Assembly (NCBI RefSeq): GCF_022378355.1
Contig: NZ_JAKMAJ010000022.1
Span: 1-39,923, forward strand
Reading direction: 5' to 3'
Length of the DNA: 39,923 nucleotides
DNA from: Brenneria bubanii
GTDB taxonomy: Bacteria; Pseudomonadota; Gammaproteobacteria; Enterobacterales; Enterobacteriaceae
Part shown: piece after piece, positions 18,039 through 27,878 of the stretch
How the letters are laid out: every line of letters begins with the position of its first letter
Numbering within the stretch: position 1 is the first letter of the stretch
Notes under the pieces: generated by a model
Database searches by the model: none
Told to the model about the DNA's origin: nothing
The model's input: the letters and a program-made list of their open reading frames with translations, nothing else
Translations under genes and position numbers: made by a program

Positions 18039-18569
18039 TTAAGGCAGAATGCCCCAGCCCTGGCTGACTAACGCCGTTATCCCTCCGGCCACCAGTGCGA
18101 CGCCATAAGGCACCCCGCGCCGCGCCGACAGCATATAGCCAGGCGAGAGGGATGGTTTTCTGACTGGAGCATCTGATGATGCCGTCTGCGACGTTCTATC
18201 CGTCAGCAGATCCGCCAGCCAGCCGGCAATGCCCAGCATCGCACCGACCAGACCTATCACCACCAGTACGGAGGCCATAGACAGGGGCCCCGCCCATAGC
18301 ATGACTACCGCGCCCAACTTGACATCGCCGCCGCCGACACCACCGCGAACAAAGGGCAGCAGCAGCAGCAGAAAGGCGACCATAGCCACTAAACCGTGGA
18401 CGGCAGACTGCTGCCAGTTCAATCCCTGAACCCAGGCATACACGGGAAACAGCAGGGCATAATAACCAATCCAGCGATTGGGCAAACGTCGGCGAGTTAA
18501 ATCAGCACGGATTAATAGCCCGAAAAGGGCTATTAATAACGCACTAATAAAAAGCTTAAATAAAAGCAT
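18039..18569 (-). CDS. tadV: TadV/CpaA-type prepilin peptidase
   Basis: A 176-residue polytopic aspartic protease of the type IV prepilin peptidase family without the methylase domain. One catalytic Asp lies in LIRADLTRRRLPN near the first helix, and the other lies in the GGGDVKLGA motif (GxGD type). It cleaves the leaders of Flp, TadE and TadF at the inner membrane. The ATG at 18569 is preferred over an in-frame TTG at 18578; neither has an obvious ribosome site, so translation may depend on flp. Confidence 0.88.
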   Translation of the reverse strand: MLLFKLFISALLIALFGLLIRADLTRRRLPNRWIGYYALLFPVYAWVQGLNWQQSAVHGLVAMVAFLLLLLPFVRGGVGGGDVKLGAVVMLWAGPLSMASVLVVIGLVGAMLGIAGWLADLLTDRTSQTASSDAPVRKPSLSPGYMLSARRGVPYGVALVAGGITALVSQGWGILP

Positions 18570-18589
18570 TAATAACAATAAAGTTATTA
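18570..18589 (-). other. AT-rich hairpin spanning the flp stop and the flp-tadV gap
   Basis: TAATAAC at 18570-18576 pairs with GTTATTA at 18583-18589 around a six-base loop. On the coding strand the structure spans the flp stop codon and the gap up to tadV, just before its ATG. It could lower tadV translation or protect the 3' end of a short flp mRNA, which would favour abundant pilin. It is weak because it is pure A/T apart from one pair. Confidence 0.4.
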
Positions 18590-18775
18590 GTTTGTTTTAC
18601 TAACCTGCGTATCAATCTTGTCACCCAGGTTCTCGAATGCGGTCGTAAGCTTACCCCCAAAAGTAGTAAGAGCAGCCGCGATGACAACGACAATAACGCC
18701 AGCCAGAATGGCATATTCCAGGGCGGATACGCCACGCTCATCCTTCTGTAGGGCTTTAAATAGTTTACGTATCAT
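18587..18775 (-). CDS. flp: Flp type IVb major pilin
   Basis: A 62-residue prepilin. The positively charged leader ends in ERG (Gly15); the mature protein begins VSALEYAILAG, with the family's Glu-Tyr pair at +5/+6 and a following hydrophobic helix. The mature pilin is 47 residues. It is the first gene of the tad operon; AAGGA lies eight bases before the ATG. Family role: the main subunit of thin adhesive pili that form bundles. A nine-G run lies about 50 bases upstream of the start on the coding strand. Confidence 0.95.
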   Translation of the reverse strand: MIRKLFKALQKDERGVSALEYAILAGVIVVVIAAALTTFGGKLTTAFENLGDKIDTQVSKTN

Positions 18776-19462
18776 TTTTCATTCCTTAAAAGTTAATATA
18801 AATTAAACAAACAACAGCACACACCCCCCCCCGCCAAGCAAATAACCCGACAGGGCGCCAGGTAAGATTATTCGTTGATACTTATTGTCAGAGAGTAATA
18901 AAAAAGATTCCCTTATATTACCCCCAAAAGATGAGACTAATCTTAATCCAAATTAAGGGGTAAACTCAAGCAGTTTGCGTTAAGTTTTTATGAAAAACCG
19001 ACAGACATCACAAATATATTCAAGACAAAAATCAACATTTATGCTATTAACGCAAGGACTTACGACACAACATCTCATTAGATTTACTTAAGAATCATTG
19101 ACAATCCCATTCACTTATCATTTATTATTACTTTACTGAAAAGTAAAGAGTTATTGTTGCGACATAACGACATACGCAGGCAGTTACACTAATTTCACAT
19201 TACTCGATACATGGTGGACATTTATGCGTATTGAGTTTTTTTTCAACTACCAACAATACCAAAACTTCATATCAACAACATTATATTTGATGTTTTTTGC
19301 TAACATTACAGAAATAATTAAGTTAAAAAACCCATTAATAATTTTCACGAAAGAGCCAAAATAGCTTCTTTTAAAATCTATATTTCCATGATGACGTAAT
19401 GCTTATATCTGGATAAGTATATTAATTCCGGCATAATGCTTAAAATTGCAATTACTGCATTA
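18776..19462. promoter_or_regulatory. AT-rich 687-base region upstream of flp
   Basis: No convincing gene is seen. The region must hold the flp-tad promoter (minus strand) and the 3' end of the cyclase gene. Visible items are: nine C in a row at 18824-18832; a dyad TGAGACTAATCTTA at 18932-18945, reading TAAGATTAGTCTCA on the minus strand and resembling an RcsB-type box; a short repeat CTTAAT-ccaa-ATTAAG at 18942-18957; and CTTTACT-gaaa-AGTAAAG at 19131-19148. A possible but poorly spaced pair CTGACA...TAATCT lies near 18860-18890. No promoter is called firmly. The low GC content suggests H-NS binding. Confidence 0.5.
18824..18832 (-). repeat. Homopolymeric tract, nine G on the flp coding strand
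   Basis: Nine uninterrupted C on the plus strand, 49 to 57 bases upstream of the flp start codon, in an otherwise AT-rich leader. Tracts of this length slip during replication and in other bacteria switch surface genes by altering promoter spacing or leader structure. Whether this one varies is unknown, and the count may also be a sequencing error. Confidence 0.7.
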
Positions 19463-20977
19463 TTAATGATTATTCAAATCATGATAAATTCGAGTCTGGC
19501 TACATCCCATCGCTTTCGCCTGATACATGGCGGAGTCCGCATTAATAGCCAATGTAAGGGAATCGGTACCGTGCTCTGGATAAAGCGCAATGCCGATACT
19601 ACAGGATATATCCATTTTTTTCCCTTCGATATCAAAGGGCTTATTCAATGCATGATGAATTTTTTCAGCAACATACAGGCTATTTTCCACTTCTTTGATA
19701 CCTTGAAGTAAAATGATAAACTCATCGCCGCTGCGCCGATATACCGTATCGGAGTCTCTAACGGCTCCGCGCATACGGGCTGCGGCTTCTTTTAATAACA
19801 AATCACCAATAGCGTGACCAAAAGAGTCATTTATCTGCTTAAATTTATTTAAATCAAGGAACATCAGGGCGATCTTTCTGCCCGTTTGTTTAGACAACAA
19901 GATGGCCTGTTCCATTTGCTCAGCAAACGTTAAGCCATTCGCCAATGACGTCAGTGAGTCATAATGGGCCAACTGACGATAATGTTCTTCACTTTGCCGT
20001 AACATATCAATAGCGCGATATCGCTCTATCGCAATGGAGATTAATTGGGCAGACTTCTCAATCGAAAAAATTTCTTCCTCGTTAGGAACATATACCTTTC
20101 GGTGATAAACACTCAGCACGCCTAATACTTCTTTGTTTTGCCCATAAATAGGTTCAGACCAGCAAGAGCGCAACCCGGCGTACAGCGCCAACCCCTTATG
20201 CAAAGACCAGTCGGGATGAACGGAGATATCGTCAGTCACCACACGCTTCCCGCTATAAGCGGCGGTACCAAATGAGGCCACGCCGTCAGCAATCTTGACG
20301 TTATGGATCGCATTTTTATAAAAGCCAGGCAAACTGGGTGCCGACCCCAGCATCAGGCATTTTTTTTCCTTATCAACCAACAAGACTGAACAAACAATGC
20401 GGCCGGGATTTTTCTCTTCGACGCTAAAGATAATCGCATCAAGAATATCTTTTAACGGCGCGCCGCTCGATAGAAGCTCTAATGCCCGATTGTAGGAGTT
20501 ATCGTGGTGCTCTTGTATTTTCCTTTCCGTAATATCGAGCTTGATGCCGACGTATTGCGTAGAGTCATTAGTCTTGTTGTATATCTTCGCGATCTTGGCC
20601 TTTTCCCAATACAGCTGTCCATCTTTTCGCCGGTTAACAAACTCGCCGCTCCATACCTCACCTTTATTTATGGTGGACCAAAGGTCTTCATAAACTGAGG
20701 GATTAGTCATGCCTGAACTTAATATACTCGTTTTTTTGCCAATAACTTCGTCGGGCATATAGCCTGACATGACCACAAACTGACGATTTACATAAACGAT
20801 TTCACAGTTCTTGTCTGCAATCATGATAGACGCGGGGCCGTATTCGGTCGCGAAGAACATCATATTTAGAAAATCTTGTTTTTTCCGCTCCAAAGTGAAT
20901 TTTTGTTTGAATTTTCTATTTTTTATAGCAGAAAACAGCAGCAGAGATGATAATATGATTATTATAATTTCATACAC
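19463..20977 (-). CDS. PAS-GAF-GGDEF protein with SGDEF active site (putative diguanylate cyclase)
   Basis: A 504-residue protein from a GTG start at 20977, which has GAGGAG nine bases upstream. A TTG reading from 21034 lacks a ribosome site. Order: one N-terminal membrane helix (about 3-17), PAS/PAC (about 43-155; YVNRQFVVMSGY, DITERK), GAF (about 161-320) and GGDEF (about 336-496). The active site reads SGDEF at 416-420, with Ser in the first position. The inhibitory RxxD (RDSD) is at 407-410, five residues before it. The usual LPNR is LANG. I recall that an SGDEF protein near a type I-secreted adhesin in Pectobacterium atrosepticum was reported as an active non-canonical cyclase. Orthology to it is inferred from domain and context. 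Confidence 0.9.
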   Translation of the reverse strand: MYEIIIIILSSLLLFSAIKNRKFKQKFTLERKKQDFLNMMFFATEYGPASIMIADKNCEIVYVNRQFVVMSGYMPDEVIGKKTSILSSGMTNPSVYEDLWSTINKGEVWSGEFVNRRKDGQLYWEKAKIAKIYNKTNDSTQYVGIKLDITERKIQEHHDNSYNRALELLSSGAPLKDILDAIIFSVEEKNPGRIVCSVLLVDKEKKCLMLGSAPSLPGFYKNAIHNVKIADGVASFGTAAYSGKRVVTDDISVHPDWSLHKGLALYAGLRSCWSEPIYGQNKEVLGVLSVYHRKVYVPNEEEIFSIEKSAQLISIAIERYRAIDMLRQSEEHYRQLAHYDSLTSLANGLTFAEQMEQAILLSKQTGRKIALMFLDLNKFKQINDSFGHAIGDLLLKEAAARMRGAVRDSDTVYRRSGDEFIILLQGIKEVENSLYVAEKIHHALNKPFDIEGKKMDISCSIGIALYPEHGTDSLTLAINADSAMYQAKAMGCSQTRIYHDLNNH

Positions 20978-21796
20978 AATAACACTCTCCTCAGGCCCGA
21001 GAGGTCCTGAACGTACAGTTCGCAGTAAAAACAACGAAAGATCCCGGTAATAGCCCCCTTCCCCGTCGTTTTACAGGATAATTGACACATTTCCGGAGAG
21101 CGGAAAGAATGAAAGAAAAAATGCTCCAAATAGCTGAAGGATTCAGGAACATAGAAACATCGACATAAAAACCCCGCGTATCACTGTGTGCAAATCAAAT
21201 GAGGATTACAAATCCTAAATAGAGCCTTAATTAATATTAATCATGCTTGCGTTATAAGTTTATCTAATGGAATTAAAAAACATTCCATGTTTCATATGCT
21301 GGTACATTTTGACCATCAATCTTTTGTAAGCAAATCAATTATACCAATAAATATCATTATTTTAATCAATAAAATCTATCACAAACCGATATTCGATCGT
21401 TCTTAGCAAACATTTATTTTTTTATTCTTATTAATCATGCAGTTAAAACAAACCCAATAGTTAGCTATAAATTATAACCTACGCTTCACATGGTTTTTCA
21501 AGCGAGCGATAAAATATCACTTATCGCTTCATTAACAATACAATGCACAAACAATAACAAAAAGGTAAGGATAAAATAATAAAGAACATAATTATGCCAA
21601 TATAACGCAGTATTTATAGAGACGATAATCGCTAATTATTGAACGCGAATTCCCCCACGGGATAAAAAACATTAAATAAATTAATGTAATCAAGAATAAA
21701 AGTAAAAGATAAATTAAAAAATGGGGAAATAGCTCAAATTGCAGTCATATCATTAAATATTCATAAAGCGTAAAGCGGGGTGGCTTGGATTTTTAT
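20978..21796. other. AT-rich 819-base gap between the cyclase and phosphodiesterase genes
   Basis: No ORF, RNA gene or mobile element is supported here. Visible structures are a small hairpin TTTCCG-gagag-CGGAAA at 21090-21106 and an eight-base-pair inverted repeat AGCGATAA / TTATCGCT at 21505-21512 and 21521-21528. Neither is followed by a T run. The very low GC content fits a silenced regulatory spacer or decayed DNA. The cyclase promoter must lie near 21000-21200 but was not recognised. Confidence 0.5.
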
Positions 21797-22588
21797 TTAG
21801 AATTCAGTTTTTAGCGCATCAAAGCTATCGAATGGCTGCGGACGTGAAAGATAATATCCTTGTGCGGCATCAGCATGGGAAGCCTTAACAATGGCCCATT
21901 CTTCCGGTGTTTCAATTCCTTCGATAACAACATAATTACAAAAACGAGCAAGTAAAGAGATTAACGCCGGAAAAACCTTACGGCCTTCCCCGCTTTGCTG
22001 TAGCAGGATAAAAAGCTCGCGGGCAACCTTGATGCAGTCATATTGCGCCAACATTAATGACGAAAAATTCGCCACGCCGCACCCAAAATCATCCAGCCAC
22101 AATGTTTGGGCTTCAGGGAGTTTTGTTAACGTATCTTTTGGCAATCCGCCCTGATTTTCCACCATTTCAAACCTAATCCACGGCATAGTTGAAACGAGAC
22201 GCTTGGCTTCATGGCTCTTCTGTAAAGCAAGTAGCGTCATTCCATCAATATTGACCGATGCCAGCAGATTGTCTCGAGTAAAACGCAAGTGCCAGTGCGA
22301 CAAAAGCTGAAGCTGTTCTACGATGATCTGCAAACGTTCTTCAACATTGATGTTGGCGAAATATTTTTCGGGAGAGATGAAATATTGTGGTAAGGAGGAA
22401 GAGGAAATTGAAGTTAATAATTCAATAGCCATAAGTTTACCAGATGTTCGGTAAATAGGCTGAAAGGTGTACCGCCGTTGGCATTGATTCCAGTAGTTAG
22501 ATCCCAATGACTTAACGTCCTCTTGCTGAGGAAGCATTAGCCCAAACTGATTAACATTCCCTTCCTGCTGCACTATGCGTTCCGCCAT
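21797..22588 (-). CDS. pdeH: EAL-domain cyclic-di-GMP phosphodiesterase, PdeH/YhjH family
   Basis: A 263-residue stand-alone EAL protein, very like E. coli PdeH as I remember it (FQPIYRTSGKLMAIELLT, LASVNIDG, LWLDDFG, GIETPEEW). The catalytic residues are present: Glu56 in the ELL form of the EAL motif, Asn113, Glu141/Glu144, Asp166-Asp167, Lys187, Glu223/Glu226 and Gln243. It should hydrolyse cyclic-di-GMP in the cytoplasm and so favour motility over attachment. E. coli PdeH is a flagellar class 3 gene, and a sigma-28 promoter 49 bases upstream here shows the same wiring. The ATG at 22588 has no clear ribosome site. It lies next to the putative cyclase and the pilus and adhesin loci. Confidence 0.93.
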   Translation of the reverse strand: MAERIVQQEGNVNQFGLMLPQQEDVKSLGSNYWNQCQRRYTFQPIYRTSGKLMAIELLTSISSSSLPQYFISPEKYFANINVEERLQIIVEQLQLLSHWHLRFTRDNLLASVNIDGMTLLALQKSHEAKRLVSTMPWIRFEMVENQGGLPKDTLTKLPEAQTLWLDDFGCGVANFSSLMLAQYDCIKVARELFILLQQSGEGRKVFPALISLLARFCNYVVIEGIETPEEWAIVKASHADAAQGYYLSRPQPFDSFDALKTEF

Positions 22589-22636
22589 TAGACTGACACT
22601 GTTGGTTATAAAAGCTACATCATACAGGTTATACCG

Positions 22637-22663
22637 TTATCGACTCTCCGGTCGCAAACTTTA
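22637..22663 (-). promoter_or_regulatory. Sigma-28 (FliA) promoter of pdeH
   Basis: On the minus strand TAAAGTTT (22656-22663) is followed by exactly 11 bases and GTCGATAA (22637-22644). The FliA consensus is TAAAGTTT-N11-GCCGATAA, so only one base differs. It lies 49 bases upstream of the pdeH start and points at it. Confidence 0.9.
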
Positions 22664-23198
<535 letters not shown>

Positions 23199-23200
23199 GC

Positions 23201-23581
23201 TTAGCCTTCGATGATAACCGTCGCGCAGGCATAACGCCGCTCATCAGCCAACGTAACATGTACGGACTTTACCCCCATGTGGGCCGCTAATTCAGATGCT
23301 TTGGCGAAAAAACGCAGCCCAGGTTTGCCCAGCTCATCGTTAAAGACTTCAAACTGAGCAAAGGCCAGTCCATGACGAATTCCGGTGCCAAAAGCCTTTG
23401 CGGCGGCTTCCTTTACGGCGAAGCGTTTGGCGAGGAAACGGACTGGCTGCTGATGCTGTTGATATTGCAGCCACTCATTTTCCGTCAGGATACGACGCGC
23501 CAGACGCTCGCCTGAGCGCTCAATCACCAATTCGATACGGGCGATTTCAACAATGTCCGTTCCGAGCCCGAGAATTGCCAT
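23201..23581 (-). CDS. acpS: Holo-[acyl-carrier-protein] synthase
   Basis: A 126-residue enzyme that transfers 4'-phosphopantetheine from CoA to the acyl carrier protein, activating fatty acid synthesis. Family motifs: [15 protein letters not shown] at the N terminus, with the metal-binding Asp, and [15 protein letters not shown] near 48-62. The start overlaps the pdxJ stop by one base (TAATG), the usual coupled arrangement. Confidence 0.96.
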   Translation of the reverse strand: MAILGLGTDIVEIARIELVIERSGERLARRILTENEWLQYQQHQQPVRFLAKRFAVKEAAAKAFGTGIRHGLAFAQFEVFNDELGKPGLRFFAKASELAAHMGVKSVHVTLADERRYACATVIIEG

Positions 23582-24312
23582 TAACGACGAGCTTCCCGCA
23601 TCAGCGCCTTCATTTCAGCGACAGCATCGCTCAATCCGCTCATCACCGCGCGGCCAATGATTGAGTGGCCAATATTCAGCTCATGCATTTCCGACAACGC
23701 GGCAATGGCTTGTACATTGTGGTATGTCAGTCCATGGCCTGCATTCACTTTTAATCCTTTGCCTGCCGCATAGACAGCGGCGTCACGGATACGATCAAAC
23801 TCATATTGCCGGGTCCGATCGTCAAGCGCATCGGCATAGGCGCCGGTATGAATTTCAATATAGGGCGCGCCACTCTCAATCGCCGCATCAATCTGTTTTT
23901 TATCAGCATCAATAAACAAGGACACCTGGATGCCCGCCTGACTCAATTTGGCGACCGCCTTATTCATTTTTTCCTGCTGACCAGCCACATCCAACCCGCC
24001 CTCGGTGGTCACTTCCTGACGTTTTTCAGGCACCAGGCAACAAAAATGGGGCTTCAATTCGCAGGCAATACTCACCATTTCTTCCGTGACGGCCATTTCC
24101 AGATTCATGCGCGTCTGAATGGTGCTTCGCAGGATACGCACATCACGATCGGTGATATGACGACGATCCTCACGCAGGTGAACCGTAATCCCATCAGCGC
24201 CCGCCTGTTCCGCTAAAAATGCAGCCTGCACCGGATCCGGATAGGCAGTACCCCGGGCATTACGAAGGGTTGCTATGTGATCAATATTCACGCCCAACAA
24301 CAGTTCTGACAT
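23581..24312 (-). CDS. pdxJ: Pyridoxine 5'-phosphate synthase
   Basis: A 243-residue TIM-barrel enzyme that condenses 1-deoxyxylulose 5-phosphate with 3-amino-2-oxopropyl phosphate to give pyridoxine 5'-phosphate. It has the family N terminus [17 protein letters not shown], the HLREDRRHI segment and the C-terminal [11 protein letters not shown]. It lies in the rnc-era-recO-pdxJ-acpS cluster, 80 bases after recO, and ends coupled to acpS. Length is normal. Confidence 0.97.
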   Translation of the reverse strand: MSELLLGVNIDHIATLRNARGTAYPDPVQAAFLAEQAGADGITVHLREDRRHITDRDVRILRSTIQTRMNLEMAVTEEMVSIACELKPHFCCLVPEKRQEVTTEGGLDVAGQQEKMNKAVAKLSQAGIQVSLFIDADKKQIDAAIESGAPYIEIHTGAYADALDDRTRQYEFDRIRDAAVYAAGKGLKVNAGHGLTYHNVQAIAALSEMHELNIGHSIIGRAVMSGLSDAVAEMKALMREARR

Positions 24313-24392
24313 GGTAAATCCTCGATAAAGTCATGCGTAATACGAGGCAGTTTACACCGATGTTCTCGTTTCTGGGTACCGAAGAAGCAGGA

Positions 24393-25130
24393 TTATTTAT
24401 CCGACGGGGGCGTTTTGGCTAAATTAAGCTTGGGTAAAAACTGGCGAAACAGTTCACGACTTTTCAGCGGTTTACCACCGAGATAGGGCTTTAGCGCAAT
24501 ACGCGTAAAACGCTTGGCCGCCCGTAACGTGGCCGAGTCGGGAAACTCTCTCGAGGCCAATGCGCGCAACTCATAACCGGTAAAGCTATTATTATCGACA
24601 ACCAAGCTGGCGATAAACCCTTTCTCTTCACGATATCGATAAGTCATGCTATCAGCTACCGGATCGCCGCTTCCCGCACAGTGCAGAAAATCAACGCCAT
24701 AGCCGAGACTTCCCAGCAGCGCCAACTCAAAACGGCGCAGCGCCGGCTCAGGCGAAGCAAGTTGGGAGGCCAGCTGTTGCAGGCAATTCAGATAATCAAA
24801 AAAAAGCGCGGAATAGTTGGTTTCATGCTCAAGAACACGAATAAGCAATTCATTCACATATAAACCGCTGTAGAGCATGATGCCGGACAGGGGGAGAGCC
24901 AGCGAAACCGGCTCGGCATTACGTAAAGTCTTAACTTCTCCCCGTCCGCTCCAACGAACCAGCAGCGGGGTGAAGGGTTGTAGACTGCCTTTCAGGCTTG
25001 AACGACGCGCCCGTGCTCCTTTAGCCAGAACCCGGACCCGTCCGTCACTTTCACTAAACAAATCCAGCAACAGACTGGTTTCGCTATAGGGTCGCCCATG
25101 CAAGACAAATGCACGCTGCCAGCCTTCCAT
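24393..25130 (-). CDS. recO: DNA repair protein RecO
   Basis: A 245-residue recombination mediator of the RecFOR pathway; with RecR it loads RecA on SSB-coated single strands. N-terminal OB fold ([23 protein letters not shown]) and central helical part ([34 protein letters not shown]) agree with the enterobacterial protein. It begins 11 bases after the era stop and so is in the same operon. Confidence 0.96.
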   Translation of the reverse strand: MEGWQRAFVLHGRPYSETSLLLDLFSESDGRVRVLAKGARARRSSLKGSLQPFTPLLVRWSGRGEVKTLRNAEPVSLALPLSGIMLYSGLYVNELLIRVLEHETNYSALFFDYLNCLQQLASQLASPEPALRRFELALLGSLGYGVDFLHCAGSGDPVADSMTYRYREEKGFIASLVVDNNSFTGYELRALASREFPDSATLRAAKRFTRIALKPYLGGKPLKSRELFRQFLPKLNLAKTPPSDK

Positions 25131-25141
25131 CGGCGTGGACC

Positions 25142-26727
<1,586 letters not shown>

Positions 26728-26816
26728 TTACCAATAGATCAACAATGCGTCAAAAACAACAGCACACGGGACAGGCCTGACTCGCTAATATCAGCCAAAA
26801 CTGTTTCGTTTGCATA

Positions 26817-26834
26817 GGCTCCCGACCGGGAGCC
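26817..26834 (-). other. Hairpin in the rnc leader
   Basis: GGCTCCC (26817-26823) pairs perfectly with GGGAGCC (26828-26834) around a four-base loop, about 93 bases upstream of rnc. No T run follows on either strand. E. coli RNase III cuts a stem in its own leader to lower rnc expression; this stem is a candidate for the same role, though it is short for an RNase III substrate unless extended. Confidence 0.45.
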
Positions 26835-26900
26835 AACGTTCATATCTGGAAATATTCTACAACGGACAGCGTAATAATGCTGCGTGTTTATTACCACTGA

Positions 26901-27863
26901 TCAATGAATACCGCCAATCCGACTTAGTCGAACGCCGGTAGGCCATTCACCTTCTTGTTTTTCAAAGCTCATCCAGATTCCTACCGCTTTGCCGACAAGA
27001 TTTCTTTCCGGCACAAAGCCCCAATAACGGCTATCCAGGCTATTATCGCGATTATCGCCCATCATGAAATAATGGCCGGCCGGCACGACCCAAGTCGCCA
27101 AGGATTGTTGTGACTGCTGATAATATCCGCCCAGTTGATCCTGCTTGCCGGAAACAAGCAAAATATTGTGCGTCACATTACCCAATGATTCTTTGCGAAT
27201 ACCCATGCGCACGCCGTCGATTTTATCATCGTTCAGCGGCATCTGATAAAACCCGCTCCGGGATTCCAAATCAGGCTGATTAAACGTCTGGACGAAATCG
27301 CTGGGCTGGACGTCATTATAGGTTACCGCCAACGTGTTATTACAGTTTTGCGGCCCTTTGCAGTCAGGATTGATCGTCACTTGCTTAGTCAAAGGATCAT
27401 AGCTGATGCGATCGCCCGGCACGCCGACGACGCGCTTGATGAAATCAATATTAGGATCGGACGGATATTTGAATACCGCAACGTCGCCACGCTTTGGGTG
27501 GCCCGTTTCAATCAAGGTATGCTGAGTAAAGGGTTCTTTAATACCGTAGGCATACTTCTCCACCAGGATAAAGTCGCCAATCAGCAATGTCGGCATCATT
27601 GAGCCAGAAGGAATCTGGAATGGTTCATAAATAAAAGAACGCACAATTAAAACCAGCGCCACAACCGGAAATACCGACGCCACAGTTTCAACCCAGCCAG
27701 GTTGGGCAGCGGCGGGATTCGACAATTCGCCGCTGTTTACCCCTTCACTCGATGCCGCAAATTTCTTTCGGCGTGCCGGCGCCCAAATAAAACGATCCAG
27801 GCACCAGACAATGCCCGTTATTAGCGTTATCAACGCCAGAATCACGGCAAACATATTGGCCAT
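26901..27863 (-). CDS. lepB: Signal peptidase I
   Basis: A 320-residue inner membrane serine protease that removes signal peptides from exported proteins. There are two N-terminal membrane segments (about 3-22 and 63-77). The catalytic Ser88 lies in IPSGSMMPTLL and the catalytic Lys143 in FIKRVVG. The family box MGDNRDNSLDSRYWG is near the C terminus. AGGAG five bases before the ATG supports the start. It lies 15 bases after lepA and is probably cotranscribed with it. Confidence 0.98.
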   Translation of the reverse strand: MANMFAVILALITLITGIVWCLDRFIWAPARRKKFAASSEGVNSGELSNPAAAQPGWVETVASVFPVVALVLIVRSFIYEPFQIPSGSMMPTLLIGDFILVEKYAYGIKEPFTQHTLIETGHPKRGDVAVFKYPSDPNIDFIKRVVGVPGDRISYDPLTKQVTINPDCKGPQNCNNTLAVTYNDVQPSDFVQTFNQPDLESRSGFYQMPLNDDKIDGVRMGIRKESLGNVTHNILLVSGKQDQLGGYYQQSQQSLATWVVPAGHYFMMGDNRDNSLDSRYWGFVPERNLVGKAVGIWMSFEKQEGEWPTGVRLSRIGGIH

Positions 27864-27878
27864 GCCAACTCCTAGGAT

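Noticed and set aside
16700-18800. Insertion sequence or transposase remnants around the tad operon
   Set aside because: No transposase-like frame or terminal inverted repeats were found; the operon is intact and tightly packed.
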